The position numbers were made by a program, and so were the translations under genes. From positions 1,240,001-1,304,000 of the forward strand of contig NZ_OU015319.1 of assembly GCF_907163125.1 (NCBI RefSeq): 64,000 nucleotides of DNA. The letters run 5' to 3'. Below, one piece after another: positions 45,321-52,873 of the stretch (position 1 is its first letter; every line of letters starts with the position of its first letter). Under the pieces are notes generated by a model that made no database searches, had not been told where the DNA came from, and was given only the letters and a program-made list of their open reading frames with translations. This DNA is from Cloacibacterium caeni (lineage in GTDB: Bacteria > Bacteroidota > Bacteroidia > Flavobacteriales > Weeksellaceae).

Positions 45321-47354
45321 ATGCAGAAGAGAAAAATGATTACCGCTGCATTACCCTATGCAAACGGCCCTGTTCATATCGGTCATTTAGCAGGAGTATA
45401 TATTCCTGCTGATGTTTACGCACGTTTCCAAAGAAGATTAGGAAGCGATGTTGCTTTTATCTGTGGTTCAGATGAACACGGAATTCCTATTACCATTAGA
45501 GCAAAAAAAGAAGGGGTTACCCCTCAAGATATTGTAGATAAATATCACGCAATCATAAAAAAATCTTTTGAAGACTTAGGCATTTCATTTGATGAATATT
45601 CTAGAACTTCATCAGAAAATCACAAAAAAACCTCTCAAGATTTTTTCTTGAAAATGTACGAAAACGGAAAATTCACTGAAGAAATCTCAGAACAATATTA
45701 TGATGAACAAGCTGGCGAATTTTTGGCAGACAGATACATTGTTGGAACTTGCCCAAAATGTGGAAATGATGGAGCTTATGGTGACCAATGCGAAAAATGT
45801 GGTTCTACGCTCTCTCCTTCAGAATTAATTAATCCAAAATCTGCATTGAGTGGAAACATTCCTGTACTTAAAGAAACCAAAAACTGGTATTTACCTTTAA
45901 ATGAATATGAAGATTTCTTAAACGAGTGGATTATTGAAGGACATAAAGACGACTGGAAACCTAATGTTTATGGACAAGTAAAATCTTGGCTCAATGATGG
46001 TTTGAAACCTAGAGCAATGACCAGAGATTTAAATTGGGGTGTACAAGTTCCACTTCCTGATGCAGAAGGAAAAGTGCTTTACGTTTGGTTTGATGCGCCG
46101 ATTGGTTATATTTCTTTCACCAAAGAATGGGCAGAAAAAAATGGTAAAAATTGGAAAGATTATTGGCAATCAAACGATTCAGACTTAATTCACTTTATCG
46201 GGAAAGACAATATTGTATTCCACTGTATTATTTTCCCTGCAATGATGAAGGCTCACGGAAAATACATTATGCCAACTAATGTTCCTGCTTTTGAATTTTT
46301 AAATCTTGAAAATGACAAGATTTCTACCTCTAGAAATTGGGCAGTTTGGGCGCATGAATATGTAGAAGAATTCCCAGGTCAACAAGATGTTCTTCGTTAT
46401 GCTTTGATTTCTTCTGCTCCAGAAACTAAGGACAACAATTTTACTTGGAAAGATTTCCAAACCAAAAACAACTCTGAATTGGTAGGGATTTTTGGGAATT
46501 TCATCAATAGAGTTGCGGTTCTTATTCACAAATATTATAATGGAGTGATTCCTGCAGGAAATGAAAACGCAGAAGAACTTTCTGAAATTTCTAAAGCTGC
46601 AAAAGAAATTAATGAATACCTAAGCAAATATGAATTCAGAAATGCTCTTTCAGCTTTAATGAATTTAGCACGTTTCGGAAATCAATATCTTCAAACCGAA
46701 GAACCTTGGAAAACCATCAAAGATAATCCTGAAAAAGCAGCAAACTCATTGTTTGTAGGAGCACAAATTGCAGTTGGTTTAGCACAATTATGTGAACCAT
46801 TTATGCCTTTTTCTTCGGAAAAATTATTGAAAATGTTTAACACTGAGAAAATTTCTTGGCAAGAAGTGGAAAAAGCTAAAGTTTTCGTAAAAACAGGTCA
46901 CACAATCAATGAAAGTTCTCTACTTTTCTCAAAAATTGAAGACGAAACCATTGATTTCCAAATTCAAAAATTAGAAAATACCAAAATCTCTAACGCAAAA
47001 ACCAATCCTAAAGCCAATCCCATGAAAGAAGAAATCACTTTTGACGATTTTACCAAAATAGATTTAAGAACTGCCACTATTTTAGAAGCTGAAAAAGTAG
47101 AAAAAGCAGACAAATTATTAAAACTAAAAGTAGATACCGGAGTTGATGTAAGAACCGTAGTTTCGGGGATTGCAGAGAGTTTTTCGCCAGAAGAAATCAT
47201 TGGGAAACAAGTAATGATTTTATTGAATTTGGCTCCAAGAAAAATCCGTGGAATAGAATCTCAAGGAATGCTTTTATTGACGACAAAACCAGACGGAAAA
47301 TTGAGTTTTGTAACGCCTGATGAAACCGTAGAAAACGGAATCGAAATAGGCTAA
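45321..47354 (+). CDS. metG: Methionyl-tRNA synthetase with C-terminal tRNA-binding domain
   Basis: Class I aminoacyl-tRNA synthetase of 677 residues, cytoplasmic. The HIGH motif is PYANGPVHIGHLAG (about 12-25). A zinc knuckle CPKCGNDGAYGDQCEKCG (about 146-163) has four cysteines. The KMSKS equivalent is KISTSRNWAVW (about 335), the Bacteroidota version. Residues about 570-677 form an EMAP/Trbp111-like tRNA-binding domain (FTKIDLRTATILEAEKVEKA). The promoter box lies 13 nt before the start; an internal ATG five codons later is an alternative start. Confidence 0.97.
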   Translation: MQKRKMITAALPYANGPVHIGHLAGVYIPADVYARFQRRLGSDVAFICGSDEHGIPITIRAKKEGVTPQDIVDKYHAIIKKSFEDLGISFDEYSRTSSENHKKTSQDFFLKMYENGKFTEEISEQYYDEQAGEFLADRYIVGTCPKCGNDGAYGDQCEKCGSTLSPSELINPKSALSGNIPVLKETKNWYLPLNEYEDFLNEWIIEGHKDDWKPNVYGQVKSWLNDGLKPRAMTRDLNWGVQVPLPDAEGKVLYVWFDAPIGYISFTKEWAEKNGKNWKDYWQSNDSDLIHFIGKDNIVFHCIIFPAMMKAHGKYIMPTNVPAFEFLNLENDKISTSRNWAVWAHEYVEEFPGQQDVLRYALISSAPETKDNNFTWKDFQTKNNSELVGIFGNFINRVAVLIHKYYNGVIPAGNENAEELSEISKAAKEINEYLSKYEFRNALSALMNLARFGNQYLQTEEPWKTIKDNPEKAANSLFVGAQIAVGLAQLCEPFMPFSSEKLLKMFNTEKISWQEVEKAKVFVKTGHTINESSLLFSKIEDETIDFQIQKLENTKISNAKTNPKANPMKEEITFDDFTKIDLRTATILEAEKVEKADKLLKLKVDTGVDVRTVVSGIAESFSPEEIIGKQVMILLNLAPRKIRGIESQGMLLLTTKPDGKLSFVTPDETVENGIEIG

Positions 47355-47453
47355 AGTCAGAAGACAGAAGTCGGAAGATTATAATATGCTCTCGCAGATT
47401 GTGCTGATTTTGCAGATTTTTCTGTACACTTCACTTCATCTGCGAGTTTTTTT

Positions 47454-47619
47454 TATTTTAAATTTTCAAATTTTTGTTTTTCAGTTAATTGCAACGCAAT
47501 CATCAGCTAAATCAGCTAAATCTGTGAGAGTTTTTTTTGTATTTTAGATTTTCAAATTTTGTTTTTCAGCTAATTGCAACTCAATCATCAGCTAAATCTG
47601 CTAAATCAGCGAGAATTTT
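47454..47619. repeat. Imperfect tandem duplication, about 80 bp per unit
   Basis: Unit 1 (47454-47538) and unit 2 (47541-47619) both run TTTTCAAATTT(T)TGTTTTTCAG, TTAATTGCAAC or CTAATTGCAAC, TCAATCATCAGCTAAATC, then a T-run. Each unit also contains internal GCTAAATC words. Confidence 0.8.
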
Positions 47620-47656
47620 CATATTTCCGAAATCTTTTTTTATTTTTGGATATCAC

Positions 47657-47700
47657 ACTTTGTCAAAGTTTTTGCGAAGCAAAGGAATCTTTGACAAAGT
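47657..47700. repeat. Intergenic hairpin with arms ACTTTGTCAAAG/CTTTGACAAAGT
   Basis: A perfect 12-bp inverted repeat with a 20-nt loop, 13 bp upstream of an ATG. No T-run follows; it resembles a dispersed intergenic palindrome rather than a terminator. Confidence 0.65.
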
Positions 47701-47713
47701 TAAATGTATTACC

Positions 47714-48304
47714 ATGAAACTTTTAAAATCACTTCTACTCTGCTTTTTATTTTTTGGATTGGGGAATTTTAAAGCTCAAAATTTATTGTTAAATAATTTT
47801 GATAGAAGAATTAATTTTTATCAGCAACAAAAATATAAGTTAAAAGCAAATTATCTTAACAAAAGAAAAAGTCTAAATTTATCATATGAATTGAAACAAA
47901 ACTTAAAAAAATTAAGTATAAATTATTTTGCTAAAATTAATAATGAGTTAAAAATAATTAATAAAATTTCTAATGACTATGAACTTTACAAAGCCATTAC
48001 TCTAAAGTCTTTAGGTGAATCTTATCCAGATATCAACGCAGTTTTCTTTAACAGAGGAAATCTTTTATCTGATGAAAAAATCTCAGATGAAGAAAAACAA
48101 AAATACAATGCTCTTTTTCTAGAAATTGCCAAACAAATTCCAAACGAAACCTATATAGAACTTTCTAAAATCACAGATGAAATTAATCGTGATAAATTTG
48201 CATTAACGATTCCTTATCGTTTTGAAATTTTTCAAGATTTATTTGATGAAAACCAAAGAAAAAGAATAGACATCATCAATTTTCTACTTTGGAATGTAGA
48301 ATAA
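47714..48304 (+). CDS. Exported protein of unknown function
   Basis: Protein of 196 residues from ATG 47714; a longer frame from 47537 runs through repeat DNA and would bury the signal peptide. The signal peptide ends near GLGNFKAQN (about residue 23). The rest is Lys/Asn-rich and mostly helical (YLNKRKSLNLSYELKQNLKK, LSDEKISDEEKQKYNALF). I do not recognise the family. It stops 3 bp before the stop of the convergent, IS-split methyltransferase gene. Confidence 0.65.
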   Translation: MKLLKSLLLCFLFFGLGNFKAQNLLLNNFDRRINFYQQQKYKLKANYLNKRKSLNLSYELKQNLKKLSINYFAKINNELKIINKISNDYELYKAITLKSLGESYPDINAVFFNRGNLLSDEKISDEEKQKYNALFLEIAKQIPNETYIELSKITDEINRDKFALTIPYRFEIFQDLFDENQRKRIDIINFLLWNVE

Positions 48305-48401
48305 ACCTTATTTTAACGTAAGTTGAGCCAAATAAGAATCTTCTAGTTGTTCAATTTTTTGAATTTTAAAACCATTAGCAATCGCTGCATTTTCTAAGGT
48401 G

Positions 48402-48406
48402 TTAAA
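48402..48406. repeat. Left target-site duplication TTAAA
   Basis: Identical to TTAAA at 49805-49809 on the other side of the insertion sequence; the duplicated 5 bp fits IS1380-type insertion. Confidence 0.85.
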
Positions 48407-49804
48407 CCCAAATTCCGCAATAGAAAAAAAAGAGTATTTTAGTATTCTAATATCCAACTGCGTAGCAGTAGAAAAAAATAAGCGATGAAATTCGAGCTAT
48501 CCTTTACCAATAAAGAGATTACGCCTTGGGGAGGCATGGTGTTTTTAAAGCAAATGTTGGACAAAATCGGCTTTAGAGAGCAAATTGAAAAATGCGAATC
48601 TTTACCTGTGTCACTTTCCAATAATTCTTATAAAAAAGAAGTTTTGCTTGAATCTTTTATTACGAGTATTTGGTGTGGTGCCAATCGTTTTTTGCACACA
48701 GAAATTACCCGTGCAGATAAGGCTCTTGGGGAAATATTTGACTGGCGAAAGACCCCTGCTCAGGACGCATATAAACGCTATTTTGGCAAGTTTACACAAC
48801 ACATCAACCAGCAAGTTGGGCATTATTTTTTCAGTTGGTTTTTTCAGAATTTGAACCTCAATTATTTTACGTTAGACATTGATTCATCTGTAATTACTCG
48901 ATACGGAGAGCAAGAGGGAGCAAAAAAAGGCTACAATCCTAAGAAAAAAGGAAGAAACAGCCATCATCCTATCATTGCATTTGTGAACGATGTAAAGATG
49001 GTCGCTAATTTTTGGCTCAGGAGCGGCAATACTTCTTCGGCAAATAATTTTGTAGGATTTTTAGAAGAAACACTCTTAAATTTTGGGGATAAGAAAGTAG
49101 GATTAGTTCGTTTGGATAGTGGTTTTTTCCAGAAAGACATTATGGATTATCTTGAATTAAAAACACTCCAATACATCATCGCTGCAAAATTTACTCACCC
49201 CATTCAACACTTGATAGACCAGCAAGATTTTTGGATAAAAGTTGATGAGGGCATCGAAATTTGCGACAAATATTATCAAGCAAAAAACTGGGAAAAGCCA
49301 AGAAGGATAGTCATTGTAAGGCAAAAAATAGCACAACGGCCGAATGCGGCAGGCCGAATATTAAGCCTGTTTCCGGAAGATGAAATCCATAGAAATTATC
49401 GCTATTCAGCCTATATTACCAACCAAGAACAATCGGCAACAGATGTTTGGAGAACGTACCGAAACAGAGGCGATGCAGAGAATCGAATCAAGGAATTAAA
49501 GGCAGATTTTGGAGCCGAAAGTTTTAACCTTAAAGGCTTTTTCCCTACAGAAGCTGCACTTATATTTTCGATGATTGCTTATAATCTGATGTCAATTTTC
49601 AGACTGTTTGTTCTTCAGGAAAAAACGCAGAAAACATTATCTACACTACGATATAGAACCTTTGCTATTGGAGCTTATTTTGAAAAAGTAGGTGACACAC
49701 TCAAACTGAAGATTGCACTCACCAAAAAACGCAGAAAATGGTTCGTCGGAATTTGGGATTACCCCATAGACTTATCTCAAAAAATTTCAACTGCGTGATT
49801 TGGG
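48407..49804 (+). mobile_element. IS1380-type insertion sequence, 1,398 bp, complete
   Basis: Ends are inverted repeats: CCCAAATTCCGCAATAG on the left and, read inward from the right, CCCAAATCACGCAGTTG (13 of 17 match). TTAAA duplications flank both ends. One transposase gene fills the element. The insertion lies inside a methyltransferase gene, and excision restores the frame exactly, so insertion is recent. Family placement rests on transposase motifs and needs an ISfinder comparison. Confidence 0.93.
48485..49798 (+). CDS. IS1380-type DDE transposase
   Basis: Transposase of 437 residues, intact. The RNase H-fold catalytic residues are visible: first Asp in LDIDSS (131 or 133), second Asp in LVRLDSGFF (211), and Glu332 in the IS4-superfamily signature Y325-x2-R328-x3-E332-x6-K339 (YRNRGDAENRIKELK). 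KKGYNPKKKGRNSHHPIIAF after the first Asp is typical of the IS1380 group. Its stop codon overlaps the right inverted repeat. Being full length, the element may still be mobile. Confidence 0.93.
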   Translation: MKFELSFTNKEITPWGGMVFLKQMLDKIGFREQIEKCESLPVSLSNNSYKKEVLLESFITSIWCGANRFLHTEITRADKALGEIFDWRKTPAQDAYKRYFGKFTQHINQQVGHYFFSWFFQNLNLNYFTLDIDSSVITRYGEQEGAKKGYNPKKKGRNSHHPIIAFVNDVKMVANFWLRSGNTSSANNFVGFLEETLLNFGDKKVGLVRLDSGFFQKDIMDYLELKTLQYIIAAKFTHPIQHLIDQQDFWIKVDEGIEICDKYYQAKNWEKPRRIVIVRQKIAQRPNAAGRILSLFPEDEIHRNYRYSAYITNQEQSATDVWRTYRNRGDAENRIKELKADFGAESFNLKGFFPTEAALIFSMIAYNLMSIFRLFVLQEKTQKTLSTLRYRTFAIGAYFEKVGDTLKLKIALTKKRRKWFVGIWDYPIDLSQKISTA

Positions 49805-49809
49805 TTAAA
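49805..49809. repeat. Right target-site duplication TTAAA
   Basis: Matches 48402-48406; removing the element plus this copy restores the methyltransferase frame. Confidence 0.85.
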
Positions 49810-50419
49810 ATCTAAATACAACCATTTCATAGGTTCTTCAGATTCTCCTTTGTAATGCAAATAATAATCTAATTCTCCGTAAAAACCTGTTGCAGGAACC
49901 AGAACTCCACCATCTTCATCTTGGTCATACATATACAAAATATCTGTACTATCTAAGAGAATTTGTCCGTTTTCAGCAACTAAACTTTTCAGTTTTTGCA
50001 AGTATTGGTCAATGTGTTCTAAACTTTGAAAAATTCCAGTTCCATTCATCAAAAGCAAAACGGTATCAAAATTCTTTTCAGAAAATTGAAGCAAATCTTC
50101 GCATATGGCATTTTTTACACCTCTTGCTTTACAAATTTCAATAGATTTCGGAGAAATATCTAGTGCTGTTACTTCTAATTTTCTTTCATTTTGCAGATAA
50201 AGGCTATGTGAACCCGCTCCAGAACCTACATCTAGAACCTTACCAAAAGACAAATCCAATGCTTTTTTTTCTAAAGCATTCATTTCTTGATAATCTCTGA
50301 AAAGATAAGAAACTGGCAAATCATCCAACTCAGAAATAGAAGTTTCGGTTTGTAAATCTTCAGGATTTTCTTGGTAATAATAATCCCAAATTGCGCGTCC
50401 CATTAAGTCTTTCATTTTG

Positions 50420-50427
50420 CAAAAATA
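50420..50427 (-). promoter_or_regulatory. -7 promoter box of the split methyltransferase gene, nearly leaderless
   Basis: TATTTTTG on the minus strand, separated by CAAA from the ATG at 50415. Confidence 0.55.
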
Positions 50428-50512
50428 TTAATTAGGAATCACATAATTTAAAATTTCAAAAAATATTCAGGTTTTAAAAAGGATTTATTACTTTTAATAA
50501 AATTTAAAAAAT

Positions 50513-50986
50513 ATGAGAAAAATAGACCAACTTTTCGCAGAATACGCAGAAAGTCATCAAAACCAAACGAATAAATTCATTCATTGGATTTGCGTTCCTT
50601 TAATTTTCTTTACTATAGTAGGATTTATCAGTCTTATTCCTGCGCCACATTTTTGTGCACCTTATTTTGGTTGCATCAGCATTGCCAGTATTGTTGCGCT
50701 TGTTTTGGTAAGTATTTTTTACTTTACTCTTTCATGGAGAATTTCTTTAATCATGCTTTTAATAATGCTTTTAATGGAACATTTTGCGTATGCAATCAAT
50801 GTACATTTTAAAGAAAATTCTTTGATTATTTATCTCTCCATTTTTGTTATCACATGGATTTTTCAGTTCATCGGTCATAAAATTGAAGGTAAAAAACCGA
50901 GTTTCTTAAAGGATTTACAGTTTTTATTGGTTGGACCAATTTGGCTTTTACATTTTATATTAAAGAAAATCGGAATAAAATATTAA
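50513..50986 (+). CDS. DUF962/Mpo1-like membrane protein
   Basis: Small membrane protein of 157 residues with about four helices. The start IDQLFAEYAESHQNQTNKFIHWICVPLIFF matches the Mpo1/YGL010w family at residues about 3-32, with the conserved HxxxxNxxxHxxGxP-type block here as HQNQTNKFIHWICVP; a second histidine set is FIGHKIEGKKPSF near residue 120. Yeast Mpo1 is a 2-hydroxy fatty-acid alpha-oxidising dioxygenase using these histidines, but the bacterial role is not established. It stands alone after the disrupted methyltransferase gene. Confidence 0.85.
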   Translation: MRKIDQLFAEYAESHQNQTNKFIHWICVPLIFFTIVGFISLIPAPHFCAPYFGCISIASIVALVLVSIFYFTLSWRISLIMLLIMLLMEHFAYAINVHFKENSLIIYLSIFVITWIFQFIGHKIEGKKPSFLKDLQFLLVGPIWLLHFILKKIGIKY

Positions 50987-51065
50987 TCAATTAATTATTC
51001 ACAAAAATAAATGAAATCAAACTAATCAAAACAATGCAAAAATCACAAATTATTTTATCACATAA

Positions 51066-51086
51066 ATGAAATATGATAAATTTCAT
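51066..51086. promoter_or_regulatory. Candidate operator dyad upstream of a lipoprotein gene
   Basis: ATGAAAT-N7-ATTTCAT, ending 24 bp before the -7 box of the next gene. The arms equal the core of the dyad at 37840-37862. AT-rich background makes chance possible. Confidence 0.3.
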
Positions 51087-51110
51087 TTAGAATTTTTCAA
51101 AAAAAACATT

Positions 51111-51118
51111 TAAATTTG
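51111..51118 (+). promoter_or_regulatory. -7 promoter box of the lipocalin-like lipoprotein gene
   Basis: TAAATTTG, 23 nt before the ATG at 51142. Confidence 0.5.
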
Positions 51119-51141
51119 TCTTAAATATAAAAAGTTAAAAA

Positions 51142-51567
51142 ATGAAAGATTCTCAAAAAAACTTCCTAATTAAACCTTTAATTGTTTTATTCATCGCATT
51201 ATTTTCTGTGATTTCTTGTAGAGGAGAAGATGACACAGAAGATGTAACACCTTTAGTAGGAAATTGGGAATGGGTTTCTTCTATAGGTGGAGTTGGAAAT
51301 ACTACTGAAACGCCTACTTCTACTGGAAATAATATAGTTTTCAACTTTGGCGCAGATAAAAAATACACCATTACTACTAACGGAACAGTTACCAATGAAG
51401 GGACTTTTTCACTTTACAAAAACGTTTCTAATCTAGAACATTTAGATAGATTATATATAGATTTTTCTAATTATCCTGATAAAATGATTATCAATAATGA
51501 TGGAGTGAACTTAGTTTGGAGTGACGATGCAAACAACGGATACACTTATACTTACAAGAAAAAATAA
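51142..51567 (+). CDS. Lipocalin-like lipoprotein of unknown function
   Basis: Small lipoprotein of 141 residues with a lipobox ending FSVISCRGE (Cys about 26). After the acidic linker (EDDTEDVTP) comes PLVGNWEWVSS, the typical start of Bacteroidota lipocalin-like (DUF4923/lipocalin_4) domains, with beta-strand-like repeats down to YTYTYKKK. The acidic residues next to the cysteine may be a surface export signal. Ligand unknown. Its terminator lies within the 3' end of the convergent RsmI-like gene. Confidence 0.8.
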   Translation: MKDSQKNFLIKPLIVLFIALFSVISCRGEDDTEDVTPLVGNWEWVSSIGGVGNTTETPTSTGNNIVFNFGADKKYTITTNGTVTNEGTFSLYKNVSNLEHLDRLYIDFSNYPDKMIINNDGVNLVWSDDANNGYTYTYKKK

Positions 51568-51569
51568 AT

Positions 51570-52268
51570 TTATTTCCCCAAAACAAATACCGCCGGAATT
51601 TTATGAAGTTCCGGTTTTTTATTTTTCCAATCAGAGATTTTTAAGGTTTTGATAAATTCTTCGGTTGGATGATTGATATTTGCAGCGATGCAAAGTTTCG
51701 TATTAGGATTGAGAAATTTAATTAAATCTTCTAAAAGCTGATTATTTCTGTACGGTGTTTCCATAAAGATCTGAGAATATCCTGACTTTTGAACTTGATT
51801 TTCTAGAAACAAAATCTGCTTTTTCTTTTGCTCCTTATCAATTGGTAAATATCCGTGAAAAGTAAATTCTTGACCATTAAAACCACTCGAAATTAAAGCT
51901 AAAATGATAGAACTCGGCCCATTAATTGGAATAACTTTAATATTATTCTCATGACACCATTTCACCATCAAATTTCCAGGATCTGCAATACAAGGCAATC
52001 CTGCTTCAGAAAGCAATCCGAAATCCTGACCAGATTTCATGAGTTTTTGTGCTTCTTTTAAATCATTAGATTCAGAATATTTATCCAAAATAAAAAGCTT
52101 TAAATCACTTTGTTTTTTCTCTGGTGCAAAAAATTTGATGACTTTTCTGGCCGTTTTTTCGTTTTCCACGAAAAAATAATCGGTTTTAAGAATATATTCT
52201 TTAATCGATGGCGCAAAATAGTCTATCGGAGATTCTTCGGATAAATAAGCTGGGATTAGAAACAACAT
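51570..52268 (-). CDS. rsmI: RsmI-like SAM-dependent methyltransferase (tetrapyrrole methylase fold)
   Basis: Methyltransferase of 232 residues, shorter than the usual RsmI of about 280. It has the tetrapyrrole methylase arrangement: GLLSEAGLPCIADPGNLMVK (about 99-118) and INGPSSIILALISSGFNGQEF (about 138-157 covers INGPSSIILALISSGFNGQE). RsmI 2'-O-methylates C1402 of 16S rRNA. This short form is common in Bacteroidota, sometimes beside a longer RsmI, so the exact substrate is not certain. It is convergent with the lipoprotein gene and lies 49 bp from the phosphatase gene. Confidence 0.8.
   Translation of the reverse strand: MLFLIPAYLSEESPIDYFAPSIKEYILKTDYFFVENEKTARKVIKFFAPEKKQSDLKLFILDKYSESNDLKEAQKLMKSGQDFGLLSEAGLPCIADPGNLMVKWCHENNIKVIPINGPSSIILALISSGFNGQEFTFHGYLPIDKEQKKKQILFLENQVQKSGYSQIFMETPYRNNQLLEDLIKFLNPNTKLCIAANINHPTEEFIKTLKISDWKNKKPELHKIPAVFVLGK
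51593..51620 (+). terminator. Terminator of the lipoprotein gene inside the convergent RsmI-like gene
   Basis: Stem CCGGAA/TTCCGG with a 10-nt loop and six T, within the last codons of the opposite gene; only 2 bp separate the two stop codons. Confidence 0.7.
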
Positions 52269-52317
52269 GTTTTAAAAAAATTTAATTAGAGATAAAAGTA
52301 ATCAATTTTTAGAAAAT

Positions 52318-52776
52318 TTACTTCAAGTTGTACTTTTCAGCAATCGCTTCACAAGCTTGATCTAACATTTGATATACCTTTTCGAAATCACTCATATCGC
52401 CATAATACGGATCTGGAACTTCTATTTTTCCATCAGATAAAACGCCAGCTTCTTCCATAATCAAGGAAACTTTATTTCTCTGTTCTTCAGATTTGGCTTT
52501 TGACAATACATCTTCTAAATTTTTTAAATCCATGCAGAAAATCTTATCAAAGTCTTCTAAATGCTTTTCGGTGAAGTAATTAGCTCTTTGATGAGAAATA
52601 TCTACGCCATGTTCTTGGGCAGTTTTGGTAGAACGTTTGTCAGGAGGTGAACCTTGATGAAAAGAAATTGTTCCTGCACTTGCAACCGTATGTTTTTCTG
52701 AAATTTTAGAACGCAAAATTCCTTCTGCTAATGGACTTCTGCATATATTTCCGAGGCAAACCATTAAAATTTTCAT
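52318..52776 (-). CDS. Low-molecular-weight protein-tyrosine phosphatase
   Basis: Cytoplasmic phosphatase of 152 residues. The P-loop CLGNICRS (about 7-14, CX5R-S) is at the N-terminus and the general acid Asp is in VPDPYYGD near residue 122. The length is normal. In bacteria such enzymes often act with tyrosine kinases in capsule control; no kinase is nearby. It lies between dnaA and the RsmI-like gene on the same strand and may be cotranscribed with them. Confidence 0.93.
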   Translation of the reverse strand: MKILMVCLGNICRSPLAEGILRSKISEKHTVASAGTISFHQGSPPDKRSTKTAQEHGVDISHQRANYFTEKHLEDFDKIFCMDLKNLEDVLSKAKSEEQRNKVSLIMEEAGVLSDGKIEVPDPYYGDMSDFEKVYQMLDQACEAIAEKYNLK

Positions 52777-52854
52777 AAGTAAGTCTTCATTTAATTAAAA
52801 AAGGAATTTTTCAAACTTAACATTTAAAAAATTCCTCAATATTTTTATTATCAA

Positions 52855-52869
52855 TAGGTCAAAGACCTA
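52855..52869 (-). terminator. Weak hairpin after dnaA
   Basis: Six-bp stem TAGGTC/GACCTA with a 3-nt loop, 5 nt beyond the dnaA stop. The following DNA is A/T-rich but has no clean T-run. Confidence 0.4.
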
Positions 52870-52873
52870 AATT

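Larger units (their letters stand above)
47355..47713. other. Gene-free spacer of word repeats between metG and an exported protein gene
   Basis: This 359-bp stretch has no supported gene. It holds a word repeat GTCAGAAGACAGAAGTCGGA (47356-47375, also found inverted at 59761-59785), a 45-bp stretch of CAGATT words, an 80-bp tandem duplication (47454-47619) and a hairpin (47657-47700). A reading frame runs through the second half but is repeat-derived and not believed. Confidence 0.7.
48308..50415 (-). pseudogene. Class I SAM-dependent methyltransferase gene split by an IS1380-type element
   Basis: The 5' part (50415 to 49805) encodes the SAM domain with motif I LDVGSGAGSHSLYL (about 60-73) up to MKWLYLDFN. 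The 3' part (48401 to 48308) encodes TLENAAIANGFKIQKIEQLE and ends YLAQLTLK. Removing the element and one TTAAA copy joins them in frame (705 bp, 234 residues) as KWLYLDFNTLENAAIANGF, which reads as an uninterrupted C-terminal domain. As it stands, translation runs into the element and ends NHAVEIF, losing about 32 native residues. Substrate unknown. A TATTTTTG box lies 4 nt before the ATG. Confidence 0.93.

Noticed and set aside
47454-47620. CRISPR-like array from repeated GCTAAATC words
   Set aside because: Only two long imperfect units with no regular spacers and no cas genes; it is a tandem duplication.
47537-47713. Longer start for the exported protein at 47537
   Set aside because: The extra 59 codons run through repeat and hairpin DNA and would bury a good signal peptide starting at 47714.
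49777-50415. An intact short methyltransferase gene
   Set aside because: Its last codons (NHAVEIF) come from the insertion sequence end; the native C-terminus is on the other side at 48308-48401.
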